Origin: Streptomyces sp. NBC_01465 | Lineage (GTDB): Bacteria; Actinomycetota; Actinomycetes; Streptomycetales; Streptomycetaceae | Assembly: GCF_036227325.1 (NCBI RefSeq) | Contig: NZ_CP109467.1 | Span: 6,386,001-6,450,000 of the forward strand | Reading direction: 5' to 3' | Length of the DNA: 64,000 nt | Shown: one piece after another, positions 18,587 through 27,200 of the stretch | Layout of the letters: each line of letters begins with the position of its first letter | Numbering within the stretch: the first letter of the stretch is position 1 | The notes under the pieces: generated by a model | Seen by the model: the letters and a program-made list of their open reading frames with translations, nothing else | The model's database searches: none | What the model was told of the DNA's origin: nothing | Made by a program: the position numbers and the translations under genes

Positions 18587-18642
18587 GAAGCACAGAACCC
18601 TGGCGGGCGGGGCGTGGGCCAGGACAAAGTAGTCTTGAGCCC

Positions 18643-20106
18643 ATGTCCGAACGCCGCACTGTCGCCCTTGTCACTCTTGGCTGCGCCCGTAACGAGGTGG
18701 ACTCGGAGGAGCTGGCAGGCCGCTTGGCAGCGGACGGCTGGGACCTCGTCGAGGACGCCGCCGATGCGGATGTCGCAGTCGTCAACACCTGCGGATTCGT
18801 CGAGGCCGCCAAGAAGGACTCCGTCGACGCGCTCCTCGAAGCCAATGACCTCAAGGACCATGGCAGGACCCAGGCCGTCGTGGCCGTGGGCTGCATGGCC
18901 GAGCGATACGGCAAGGATCTTGCCGAGGCTCTGCCCGAGGCGGACGCGATCCTGGGATTCGACGACTACACCGACATCTCGGACCGCCTCCAGACCATTC
19001 TCAACGGCGGCATCCACGCCTCCCACACCCCGCGCGACCGGCGCAAGCTGCTGCCGATCAGCCCCGCGGAGCGGCAGGAGGCGCCCGACGTGGCGCTGCC
19101 CGGCCACGCCCAGGACGTACCCCCCGAGGACCTTCCGGAGGGCGTGGCCCCCGAATCCGGGCCGCGGGCGCCGCTGCGCCGCAGACTCGGCTCCAGCCCC
19201 GTCGCCTCGGTGAAGCTGGCTTCCGGCTGCGACCGCCGGTGCTCCTTCTGCGCCATTCCCTCCTTCCGCGGGTCCTTCATCTCGCGGCGCCCCTCCGACG
19301 TGCTGGGCGAGACGCGCTGGCTCGCCGGGCAGGGTGTGAAGGAGGTCATGCTCGTCTCCGAGAACAACACCTCGTACGGCAAGGACCTCGGCGACATCCG
19401 GCTCCTCGAGACGCTGCTGCCCGAGCTGGCCGAGGTCGAGGGGATCGAGCGCGTACGCGTCAGCTATCTGCAGCCTGCCGAGATGCGGCCCGGGCTGATC
19501 GACGTCCTGACGTCCACGCCCAAGATCGCGCCCTATTTCGACCTGTCGTTCCAGCACTCGGCGCCCGGTGTGCTGCGTGCGATGCGGCGCTTCGGCGACA
19601 CCGACCGGTTCCTGGAGCTGCTCGACACGATCCGCGGGAAGGCTCCGAACGCCGGTGTGCGGTCGAACTTCATCGTGGGCTTCCCCGGTGAGACCGAGGC
19701 CGACCTGAAGGAGCTGGAGCGCTTCCTGACCGGTGCGCGACTGGACGCCATCGGCGTCTTCGGGTACTCCGACGAGGAGGGCACCGAGGCGGTCGGCTAC
19801 GAGAACAAGCTGGACGCCGACGTCATCGCCGAGCGGCTCGAGCACATCTCCCGGCTCGCCGAGGAGCTCACCGCCCAGCGGGCCGAGGAGCGCATCGGTG
19901 AGACGCTCTCCGTGCTCGTCGAGTCGGTGGACGAGGAGGACGGTGCGGTGGGCCGGGCGGAGCACCAGGCGCCCGAGACCGACGGCCAGGTCGTGTTCAC
20001 CACGAGCGAGGGGCTGGTCCCCGGTCGTATGGTCGAGGCAAAGGTGGTCGGTACCGAAGGCGTCGACCTGGTGGCCGAGTGTCTTGTTGAGGAGGCGGGC
20101 AGATGA
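18643..20106 (+). CDS. rimO: RimO: ribosomal protein S12 methylthiotransferase
   Basis: A 487-residue radical-SAM enzyme that adds a methylthio group to an aspartate of ribosomal protein S12. The N-terminal UPF0004 domain has three Cys in [16 protein letters not shown] and VGCMAE that bind an auxiliary cluster. The radical-SAM CxxxCxxC motif is in [19 protein letters not shown]-terminal TRAM domain ends the protein. MiaB-type features are absent, and a separate miaB is at 52269. A TAGTCT hexamer at 18630-18635 sits 7 nt before the ATG, suggesting a leaderless transcript. The stop overlaps the next start in ATGA, so pgsA is probably translationally coupled. Confidence 0.93.
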   Translation: MSERRTVALVTLGCARNEVDSEELAGRLAADGWDLVEDAADADVAVVNTCGFVEAAKKDSVDALLEANDLKDHGRTQAVVAVGCMAERYGKDLAEALPEADAILGFDDYTDISDRLQTILNGGIHASHTPRDRRKLLPISPAERQEAPDVALPGHAQDVPPEDLPEGVAPESGPRAPLRRRLGSSPVASVKLASGCDRRCSFCAIPSFRGSFISRRPSDVLGETRWLAGQGVKEVMLVSENNTSYGKDLGDIRLLETLLPELAEVEGIERVRVSYLQPAEMRPGLIDVLTSTPKIAPYFDLSFQHSAPGVLRAMRRFGDTDRFLELLDTIRGKAPNAGVRSNFIVGFPGETEADLKELERFLTGARLDAIGVFGYSDEEGTEAVGYENKLDADVIAERLEHISRLAEELTAQRAEERIGETLSVLVESVDEEDGAVGRAEHQAPETDGQVVFTTSEGLVPGRMVEAKVVGTEGVDLVAECLVEEAGR

Positions 20107-20783
20107 CCGGAGTCCCGGCATCCGCCACGGGCGGTACCGGTGCGAAGCCGGTGCCCGGGGGCAAGCTGGGCGCTGCGGCCGTCAATCAGGCCAGCCTCTG
20201 GAACATCGCCAACATTCTGACCATGGTGCGGCTGGTGCTCGTGCCGGTCTTCGTGGTTCTGCTGTTCCACGGGGACGGATACGACCCGGCCTGGCGGGCC
20301 TGGGCCTGGGCCGCTTTCGCCGTTGCCATGATCACGGATATTTTTGACGGGCATCTGGCGCGTACGTACAACCTTGTGACCGATTTCGGAAAGATCGCCG
20401 ATCCGATTGCGGACAAGGCGATCATGGCCGCCGGGCTGATCGGGCTTTCCCTGCTCGGGGATCTGCCGTGGTGGGTGACCGCGGTGATTCTCGCGCGGGA
20501 ACTCGGGATCACGCTCATGCGGTTCTGGGTGATCAGGCACGGGGTGATCGCGGCCAGCCGGGGCGGCAAGCTGAAGACCCTCGCGCAGGGGACCGCGGTG
20601 GGGATGTACGTCCTGGCGCTGACCGGGCCACTGGCGACGCTGCGGTTCTGGGTGATGGCGGTGGCCGTGGTGCTGACGGTGGTGACCGGGCTGGATTACG
20701 TACGGCAGGCAGTGGTGCTGCGGCGGGCGGGCCTGGAGGCCGAGCGGGCCGGGGCTGGAACGCCGGTGGAGTCCTCGCGGTGA
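20103..20783 (+). CDS. pgsA: CDP-diacylglycerol--glycerol-3-phosphate 3-phosphatidyltransferase
   Basis: A 226-residue integral membrane enzyme of the CDP-alcohol phosphotransferase family, which makes phosphatidylglycerol phosphate for anionic phospholipids. The signature D-x2-D-G-x2-A-R-x8-G-x3-D-x3-D is complete ([26 protein letters not shown]). Several hydrophobic segments flank it. The start overlaps the rimO stop (ATGA) and its own stop overlaps the cinA start (GTGA), so rimO-pgsA-cinA form one coupled unit. A paralogue making a related phospholipid cannot be excluded from sequence alone. Confidence 0.9.
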   Translation: MTGVPASATGGTGAKPVPGGKLGAAAVNQASLWNIANILTMVRLVLVPVFVVLLFHGDGYDPAWRAWAWAAFAVAMITDIFDGHLARTYNLVTDFGKIADPIADKAIMAAGLIGLSLLGDLPWWVTAVILARELGITLMRFWVIRHGVIAASRGGKLKTLAQGTAVGMYVLALTGPLATLRFWVMAVAVVLTVVTGLDYVRQAVVLRRAGLEAERAGAGTPVESSR

Positions 20784-21295
20784 CGCCCGGTTCCGCGGCA
20801 CAGGTGCTGGAGCTGCTCGCCGGCCGCGGGGAGACCCTTGCGGTCGCCGAGTCGCTGACCGGCGGTCTGGTGGCCGCGGAGCTCACGTCCGTACCCGGGG
20901 CCTCCCGGGTCTTCCGCGGGTCCGTGACGGCGTACGCGACCGAGCTGAAGCGGGATGTGCTGGGCGTCGACGGGGAGCTCCTGGCGGCGCGCGGAGCCGT
21001 GGACTCCGGTGTCGCGGTGCAGATGGCGGGCGGTGTGCGCCGGGTGCTCGGGGCGGACTGGGGGGTGGCGACCACGGGTGTCGCCGGGCCCGATCCGCAG
21101 GACGGGCAGCCGGTCGGAACGGTGTTCGTCGCCGTTTCCGGGCCGGACGGGGCGGAGAATGTGGCCTCATTGCGGTTGAACGGGGACCGGGCGGAAATCC
21201 GTAGAGAGAGTGTGCGAAGCGCGCTCCGGCTGCTCTCCGGCGAACTCGCCGGGAATGCGCGGGCACAGGATACGGAACAGAACGGGGGGAATTGA
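20780..21295 (+). CDS. cinA: CinA C-terminal domain protein, nicotinamide-nucleotide amidase
   Basis: A 171-residue stand-alone CinA C-terminal (PncC) domain, which deamidates NMN to NaMN in pyridine nucleotide salvage. Family hallmarks are LAVAESLTGGLVAAELTSVPGAS, SVTAYATELK and TTGVAGPDPQDGQPVGTVF. The N-terminal molybdopterin-binding domain of long CinA proteins is absent. GTG 20780 overlaps the pgsA stop and has GGTGGAG 8 nt upstream. In many actinobacteria this gene sits between pgsA and clgR, as here. Confidence 0.9.
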   Translation: MTPGSAAQVLELLAGRGETLAVAESLTGGLVAAELTSVPGASRVFRGSVTAYATELKRDVLGVDGELLAARGAVDSGVAVQMAGGVRRVLGADWGVATTGVAGPDPQDGQPVGTVFVAVSGPDGAENVASLRLNGDRAEIRRESVRSALRLLSGELAGNARAQDTEQNGGN

Positions 21296-21323
21296 TGTTT
21301 GCAGCCCTGAGTGAACACGACAT

Positions 21324-21360
21324 CGCTCCCCGCACGGCCGCAGCGCGAGGCGGTACGGTG
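21324..21360 (+). promoter_or_regulatory. Candidate clgR promoter with a ClgR-like box
   Basis: TACGGT at 21355-21360 is a plausible -10. The -35 position (21332-21337) has a poor hexamer but is overlapped by CGCTCCCCGCA (21324-21334). That is one mismatch from the CGC-N5-GCG core that I recall for ClgR boxes. The arrangement would fit self-activation by ClgR. This is inference from weak sequence matches. Confidence 0.35.
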
Positions 21361-21404
21361 GGGCGTGAAGGATGCGGCTACGCGGTCCGAGGAGGGAGCC
21401 ACCG

Positions 21405-21794
21405 ATGATTCTGCTCCGTCGCCTGCTGGGTGACGTGCTGCGTCGGCAGCGCCAGCGCCAAGGCCGTACTCTGCGCGAAGTCTCCTCGTCCGCCCGAGTC
21501 TCTCTCGGCTATCTTTCCGAGGTGGAGCGGGGGCAGAAGGAGGCATCTTCCGAGCTGCTCTCCGCGATCTGCGACGCGCTTGACGTACGGATGTCCGAGC
21601 TCATGCGTGAAGTGAGCGACGAGCTTTCCCTGGCGGAGCTGGCCGAGTCTGCAGCGGCCACTGCGCCGGTGCATGCGCCAGTGCGCCCGATGCTCAATTC
21701 GATCTCTGTGACGTCGATGACCGGTGTGCCGGTGTCGACGGAGCGGGTGACGATCAAGGCGCCTGCGGAAGCGGTGGACGTCGTCGCCGCTTGA
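21405..21794 (+). CDS. clgR: ClgR: XRE-type activator of clp protease genes
   Basis: A 129-residue protein with an N-terminal XRE helix-turn-helix (about 5-65, [20 protein letters not shown], with the conserved ERGQKEAS). ClgR activates clpP and lon genes in actinobacteria. The location next to pgsA and cinA matches M. tuberculosis clgR (Rv2745c), which is adjacent to pgsA3. The protein ends in Ala-Ala. In Streptomyces, degradation of ClgR by ClpP has been reported to need C-terminal alanines, so this end may be the degron. The ATG at 21405 has GGAGGGAG about 6 nt upstream. A strong terminator follows. Confidence 0.85.
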   Translation: MILLRRLLGDVLRRQRQRQGRTLREVSSSARVSLGYLSEVERGQKEASSELLSAICDALDVRMSELMREVSDELSLAELAESAAATAPVHAPVRPMLNSISVTSMTGVPVSTERVTIKAPAEAVDVVAA

Positions 21795-21812
21795 GTTTTC
21801 GGCAGTCTTGTC

Positions 21813-21848
21813 AGCCCCGGTCGGCCCCAGTGGCCGGCCGGGGCTTTT
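21813..21848 (+). terminator. Terminator after clgR
   Basis: AGCCCCGGTCGGCC (21813-21826) pairs with GGCCGGCCGGGGCT (21832-21845), with one T-G wobble, followed by TTTT. Confidence 0.88.
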
Positions 21849-21918
21849 GCGTACAAGGTGGACGGGGTAGGCGCGCCGGCACAGAGCCGTAGAGACGCAT
21901 ACGCATCGGAGGTCGAGC

Positions 21919-22389
21919 ATGTCTGTCGTGAAGAGCCCGCTGTCCGAGGCCGACCTGAAGGTGGTCGGGGAGGCGCTGCAAGGGGCGCTGGTGGACCTGG
22001 TGGACCTGTCGCTGGTGGCCAAGCAGGTGCACTGGAACGTGGTCGGGCCGCGGTTCAGGTCCGTACACCTGCAGCTCGACGAGGTCGTGGACACAGCGCG
22101 GCTGCACTCGGACACGGTGGCGGAGCGGGCGTCGGCGCTCGGTGTGACGCCGGACGGGCGTGCTGCCACGGTGGCGCGGTCGAGTGCGATCGGCGAGGTG
22201 CCTTCGGGGTGGGTGAAGGACGTCGCCGCGGTGAAGGTGCTGGTGGACGCGCTGGCTGCCGTGGTGGAGCGGATGCGGGAGCGGATCGAGGCGACCGGGG
22301 ACGCGGATCCGATCAGCCAGGACGTGATCATCGGGCTGACCGCGGATCTTGAGAAGCACGCCTGGATGTTCCAGGCCGAGAGCGCCTAG
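21919..22389 (+). CDS. dpsC: Dps-family DNA-binding ferritin (DpsC-like)
   Basis: A 156-residue Dps protein, a dodecameric mini-ferritin that stores iron, consumes peroxide and can compact DNA. The inter-subunit ferroxidase residues are visible: His in KQVHWNVVGPRF, then His and Asp in HLQLDEVVDTARLHSD, and Glu in ERASALG. It lacks the long basic N-terminal tail of E. coli Dps. GGAGG lies upstream of the ATG at suitable spacing. By position it matches SCO5756, named DpsC in S. coelicolor, where Dps proteins affect nucleoid condensation in spores. The letter is assigned from synteny only. Confidence 0.88.
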   Translation: MSVVKSPLSEADLKVVGEALQGALVDLVDLSLVAKQVHWNVVGPRFRSVHLQLDEVVDTARLHSDTVAERASALGVTPDGRAATVARSSAIGEVPSGWVKDVAAVKVLVDALAAVVERMRERIEATGDADPISQDVIIGLTADLEKHAWMFQAESA

Positions 22390-22411
22390 GGGCGCGGGGT
22401 GGTGTGCATAC

Positions 22412-22433
22412 GCGCCGGGTTTGCACCCGGTGC
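22412..22433. terminator. Hairpin after dps
   Basis: GCGCCGGGT (22412-22420) pairs with ACCCGGTGC (22425-22433), with one wobble, across a TTGC loop. No T tract. Confidence 0.55.
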
Positions 22434-22485
22434 GCCCTCCCGCCGGGTGATCGTGTCCGTCTAGCGTCGGCCGGAGGAGGCAGTC

Positions 22486-22719
22486 ATGGTACTGCGGTGG
22501 GTTCCGGCGCTCGTGGTGGGCGCCCTGTGGTCGTGGGCCGTGCTGCGTCTGGTGCTGGTGCCGGGTGACACCGGTCTTGTCGAGGGCGCGGTGGCGGTCG
22601 GCGGGTGGGGGCTGAGCCTGTTGCCCGTGCATGTGACGGTGCTGCCGGGCGGGAGCGGTGGGGTCACTACCAGGGCATGGCTACGCCGCCGTTCGGGCGG
22701 AGGATCTGACCCGTCGTGA
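22486..22719 (+). CDS. Small membrane protein of unknown function
   Basis: A 77-residue protein with two hydrophobic segments (about 4-24 and 35-54) and an Arg/Gly/Ser-rich tail. The start is well supported: GGAGGAGG lies 6 nt before the ATG, and TAGCGT (22470-22475) could be its -10. No family is recognised. Its last 53 bp overlap the 3' end of the convergent dehydrogenase, so the tail may not be under strong selection. Confidence 0.6.
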   Translation: MVLRWVPALVVGALWSWAVLRLVLVPGDTGLVEGAVAVGGWGLSLLPVHVTVLPGGSGGVTTRAWLRRRSGGGSDPS

Positions 22720-23440
22720 AGGCGGAGGCGTCCGAGGCCAGGTGCAGGACCGCGTGGGCCACGTCGTCGGCTTCTCCTACGCGTCCGAGCGGTGACCTGC
22801 GGACCATCGCGGACTCGATCTTCTGCTGGTGGGCCTCGTCGTGGCGGTCGGTCATGGGGGTGCGGATCCAGCCGGGGGCGACCGCGTTGACGCGGATGGC
22901 GTGCGGGCCGAGCTCGACGGCGAGTGTCTTGGTGAGCTGCACCACGGCGGCCTTGGCGGTGCTGTAGCAGAGCAGGCCGGGTGTGGCGGAGTCCATCGCC
23001 CCCGAGGCCATGGTGACGATGGAGCCGTGGGGCGTCGCGTCGGCGATCATTTTTCGGGCCGCTTCCTGGCAGGCGTACAGGACGCCCTTGAAGTTGACCG
23101 ACCAGACGCGGTCCAGGTCCTCGTCCCTGGTCTCCAGGACGGTGCTGCTGTGCATGATTCCGGCGACGGCCGCCAGGATGTCGAGGCGGGTGCCGGTGGA
23201 TCGGATGGCGTCGGCGAGCTGGGAGCGGTCCGTGACGTCGAGGGTGTGGGTGCGGGCCGTTGTGCCGCCGGCCTCGGCGATCAGGTCCGCTGTTTCGTGC
23301 AGGCCCTTCTCGTCGCGGTCCGCGCAGTGGACGGTGGCGCCTGCTTCCGCGAGGAGGACGGCGCCGGCGCGGCCTATGCCGCTCGCGGCGCCGGTGATGA
23401 ACGCGGTGCGGCCGGTGAGGTCGTACGCCTTGATGGGCAT
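22667..23440 (-). CDS. Short-chain dehydrogenase/reductase
   Basis: A 257-residue classical SDR with a Rossmann fold. The cofactor loop is TGAASGIGRAG, the nucleotide-selective acid is in HCADRDE (suggesting NAD), and the catalytic residues are the Ser region of MASGAM and Y-S-T-A-K. PGWIRTPM is the usual post-catalytic loop. The substrate cannot be told from sequence. The ATG at 23440 is preferred over an upstream extension because TACGGT lies 6 nt before it (23447-23452), suggesting a leaderless transcript. Confidence 0.9.
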   Translation of the reverse strand: MPIKAYDLTGRTAFITGAASGIGRAGAVLLAEAGATVHCADRDEKGLHETADLIAEAGGTTARTHTLDVTDRSQLADAIRSTGTRLDILAAVAGIMHSSTVLETRDEDLDRVWSVNFKGVLYACQEAARKMIADATPHGSIVTMASGAMDSATPGLLCYSTAKAAVVQLTKTLAVELGPHAIRVNAVAPGWIRTPMTDRHDEAHQQKIESAMVRRSPLGRVGEADDVAHAVLHLASDASAFTTGQILRPNGGVAMPW

Positions 23441-23472
23441 GGCGGGACCGTACGACCGAATCTGACGGGCCG

Positions 23473-24216
23473 TCAACTGTGTTGGCAGGACGGGCACCAG
23501 TAGGTGGGGCGGTCGTTCTGGGGTGCCTGGAGGATCGCGGTGCGGCAACGGGGGCAGGGGCGGCCGGCGCGGCCGTAGAGGTAGACCTTGCGGACGGGGC
23601 GGTCGCGGTTGGTGTCGAGCAGCTTCTTGGCGGCGGCCACCAGGCGCTCGGGGGACGGGAGTTCACCGATGGGGAGCCAGGGGGAGGCGTGGACGAGGAA
23701 GCAGGTCTCGGACTTGAAGATGTTGCCGACGCCGGCGAGGTTGCGCTGGTCCAGGAGGGCTTCGCCGACGGGGCGGGCGGGGTCGGCGAGGAGGTTGGCG
23801 AGGGCCTTCTCCGCGTCCCAGTCGGGGCCCAGGAGGTCGGGGCCGAGGTGGCCGACGGCCTGGTCCTCGTCCTCGGTGCGCAGGAGCTCCAGGACGGGGA
23901 GGCGGTAGCCGACCGCCGTGCGTTCGGTGGTGGCGAGGACGGCGCGGATCTGGTGGTCGGGGCCGCCTCGCCAGCGCTCGCCGGGTGCGTAGACCTTCCA
24001 GGAGCCGTCCATACGGAGATGGCTGTGGAGGGTGAGGCCGCCCTCCACGCGGGTGAGGAGGTGCTTGCCGCGCGGGGTGACGTCCAGCACGGTGCGCCCG
24101 GTGAGGTCGGCGGTGGCGAACCGGGGGACGCGCAGGTCGGAGCGGACGAGGGTGTGGCCGGCGAGGGCCGTGTGCAGGCGCCGGGCTGTCTGCCAGACGG
24201 TGTCTCCTTCGGGCAT
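23473..24216 (-). CDS. nei: Nei/Fpg-family DNA glycosylase-lyase
   Basis: A 247-residue base-excision repair enzyme removing oxidised bases. Mature catalysis would use the N-terminal Pro2 with Glu3 (PEGDTVW). Other marks are the conserved Lys in PRGKHLL, the helix-two-turn-helix region LLDQRNLAGVGNIFKSE, and a C-terminal zinc finger with CPRC and CPSC pairs. PEGDTVW rather than PELPEV places it with the Nei side of the family. It lies directly downstream of lhr, with 26 nt between them. The same nei-lhr pairing exists in M. tuberculosis (Rv3297-Rv3296). Confidence 0.9.
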   Translation of the reverse strand: MPEGDTVWQTARRLHTALAGHTLVRSDLRVPRFATADLTGRTVLDVTPRGKHLLTRVEGGLTLHSHLRMDGSWKVYAPGERWRGGPDHQIRAVLATTERTAVGYRLPVLELLRTEDEDQAVGHLGPDLLGPDWDAEKALANLLADPARPVGEALLDQRNLAGVGNIFKSETCFLVHASPWLPIGELPSPERLVAAAKKLLDTNRDRPVRKVYLYGRAGRPCPRCRTAILQAPQNDRPTYWCPSCQHS

Positions 24217-24242
24217 GGGATCCAGTGTGCCGGTGCGGGGCT

Positions 24243-27200
24243 TCAGGCGCGGAGGCGGAGGCCGCGGGGGGTGGCGATGAAGCCGGCCGACTCCAGAGTG
24301 CGGCCCAGGGGGGAGGTGAGGGCGGGGGTGCCGTTGGTGCGCTCCACCGTGATCGTGCCGAGGGATCCGGCGGTCGCCGCTGCGGCCAGGGCCCGGGCCG
24401 CTGCGAGGAGGGCGGGGTCCTCGGGGTCCGTGGGCCAGGCCAGGAGAGATTTGCCGCCGCGCTCCATGTAGAGGGTGAGCTCGCCGTCGACGAGGACCAC
24501 CAGGGATCCGGCCTTGCGGCCCGGCTTGTGGCCGGCGTCGGCCGGGGACTCCGGCCAGGGGAGGGCTGCTCCGTAGGCGTTGGCGGGGTCGGCCGCCGCC
24601 AGGACCAGGGCGCGGGGGTCGGATCCCGATTCCGTACGGTCGCGGGCCGTGGCTGCGGCGCGGAGGCGGTCCACCGCGCCGTCCATGGCGAACTGGGCCG
24701 CGCCCAGGCCCTCGACGACGTAACCCCGGCGGGCCTGACCGCTGTCCTCGAAGGCGGAGAGGATGCGGTAGACCGCGGAGAAGCCGCCCTCGACGCCCTC
24801 GGCCGCCACCGCTCCCCGGGTGACGACCCCGTGCCGGTCCAGGAGCGTGCGGGCCAGGGCGTGTGCGCGGTGGGTCGGGTCCGGTTCATGGACGGGGAGC
24901 AGGGACCAGCGGCCGGAGACCGTGGGCGGGCCCGTACGGGATGCGGGGCGGGCGGCCGCGGTCAGCGTTCCGTAGCGGCCGCGGGGGATCGTGCGCTTGG
25001 CGCGGTGGGCCGTGGACCCGGCGGTGCGGCCGGAGCCCAGGAGGGAGCGGAGCGGGGCCAGGGTGTCGTTGGTGAGCCGCCCCGACCAGGCCAGTTCCCA
25101 GATGGCGTCGGCCAGTTGGGGGTCGGTGCAGTCGGGGTGGGTGGTGGCGCGGATCTCGTCGGCGATCTGGCGGAAGAACAGTCCGTACCCGGGGGCGAGG
25201 GTCTTGAGGACCGACTCGTGGAGCGCGCTCAGCTCCAGGGGGTGGGGCGGCGGGAGGAGCAGGGGGGCGGCGTCTGCGAGGTAGAGGGAGATCCAGCCGT
25301 CCTTGCCCGCGAGGGCGCCCGCTCCGGCCCAGACGACCTCGCCGGTGGTGGTCAGCTCGTCGAGGAGTGCTGGGGTGTAGCCGCTGACGCGGGACGGGAG
25401 GATCAGCTTTTCGAGGGCCGATGCGGGGACGGGGGCGCCCTGCAACTGCTCGATGGCGCGGGCCAGGCCGTCGATGCCGCGCAGACTGTTGCTGCCCAGG
25501 TGCTGCCACTGGGGGAGGAAGGTGGCGAGGGCGGCGGGCGGGACCGGTTCGAGCTCGTGCCGCAGGGCCGCGAGGGAGCGGCGGCGCAGCCGGCGCAGGA
25601 CGGTGGCGTCGCACCACTCCTGGCCGATGCCCGACGGGTGGAACTCGCCCTGCACCACCCGGCCCGCGGCGGCGAGGCGCTGGAGCGCCCCGTCCGTGAC
25701 GGCGCTGCCCAGCCCGAAGCGGGCGGCGGCCTGGGAGGAGGTGAAGGGTCCGTGCGTACGGGCGTACCGGGAGAGAAGGTCGCCCAAGGGGTCCTTGACC
25801 GGTTCGGTGAAGGCCTCGGGGACGCCCACGGGGAGCGCCGTGCCCAGTGCGTCGCGGAGGCGGCCGGCGTCCTCGACGGAGGCCCAGTGGTCGGCTCCGG
25901 CGATGCGGACCGCAATGGCGCGGCGGGCGGACACCAGGTCGCGGGGCCACTGCGGATCGGCCCCCCGCTCCGTCAACTCGGCCTCGGTGAGCGGTCCCAG
26001 GAGACGCAGGAGGTCGGCGACGCCCTCGGCGTCCTTGATGCGGCGGTCCTCGGTCAGCCACTGGAGTTCGCGCTCCAGCTCGGTGAGGACCTCCGGGTCC
26101 AGGAGCTCGCGGAGCTCCGCCTGGCCCAGGAGCTCGGCCAGCAGGCGGGAGTCGAGGGAGAGTGCGGCGGCGCGGCGCTCGGCGAGGGGCGAGTCGCCCT
26201 CGTACAGGAACTGCGCGACGTAACCGAAGAGGAGCGAGCGGGCGAACGGGGACGGCTCGGTGGTGGTGACCTCGACCAGCCGGACCCGGCGGGACTCGAT
26301 GTCGCCCATCAGCTCGGTGAGACCGGGGACGTCGAAGACGTCCTGGAGACATTCGCGGACCGCTTCCAGGACGATGGGGAACGAGCCGAACTCGCTTGCC
26401 ACCTGGAGGAGCTGGGAGGCCCGCTGGCGCTGCTGCCACAGGGGGGTGCGCTTGCCGGGGCTGCGGCGCGGCAGCAGCAGGGCGCGGGCCGCGCATTCGC
26501 GGAAGCGGGAGGCGAAGAGGGCGGAGCCGCCGACCTGGTCGGTGACGATCTGGTTGACCTCGCCCTTGTCGAAGGCGACGTCGGCCGCTCCAAGGGGGGC
26601 CTGCTCGGAGTCGTACTCGGTGCCCTGGGCGGCAGGGTCGCTGTCCGGGCCGAAGTCCATCAGGTCGGCGTCGGGCAGCCGCAGCACGATGCCGTCGTCG
26701 GCATGCATCACCTGGGCGTCCATGCCGTACCGCTCGGACAGTTTGGCGCCGAGGGCCAGCGCCCAGGGGGCGTGCACCTGGGCGCCGAAGGGGGAGTGGA
26801 CGACGACCCGCCAGTCGCCCAGTTCGTCGCGGAAGCGTTCGACCACGATCGTGCGGTCGTCCGGGATGTGACCGCAGGCGCGGCGCTGTTCGTCGAGGTA
26901 CGACAGGACGTTGTCGGCGGCCCAGGCGTCCAGGCCGGCCGCCAGGAGGCGCAGCCTGGCGTCCTCGGGGGTCAGGCGTCCGACCTCGCGGAGGAACGCG
27001 CCCACCGCGCGGCCCAGTTCGAGCGGGCGGCCCAGCTGGTCGCCCTTCCAGAAGGGGAGCCGGCCCGGCACTCCGGGGGCGGGGGTGACGAGAACGCGGT
27101 CGCGGGTGATGTCCTGGATGCGCCAGGAGGTCGTACCGAGGGTGAAGACGTCGCCCACCCGTGATTCGTAGACCATCTCCTCGTCGAGCTCACCGACCCG

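Noticed and set aside
14982..18914. A 1310-codon open frame on the minus strand opposite ftsK, the RodZ-like gene and rimO
   Set aside because: It is the antisense shadow of genes with clear motifs. High third-position GC keeps such frames open in Streptomyces. Its translation is Arg/Asp/His-rich and resembles no family.
24225..27164. A 979-codon plus-strand frame opposite lhr
   Set aside because: It has a Gly/Glu/Val-rich composition without motifs, while the minus strand carries a complete helicase.
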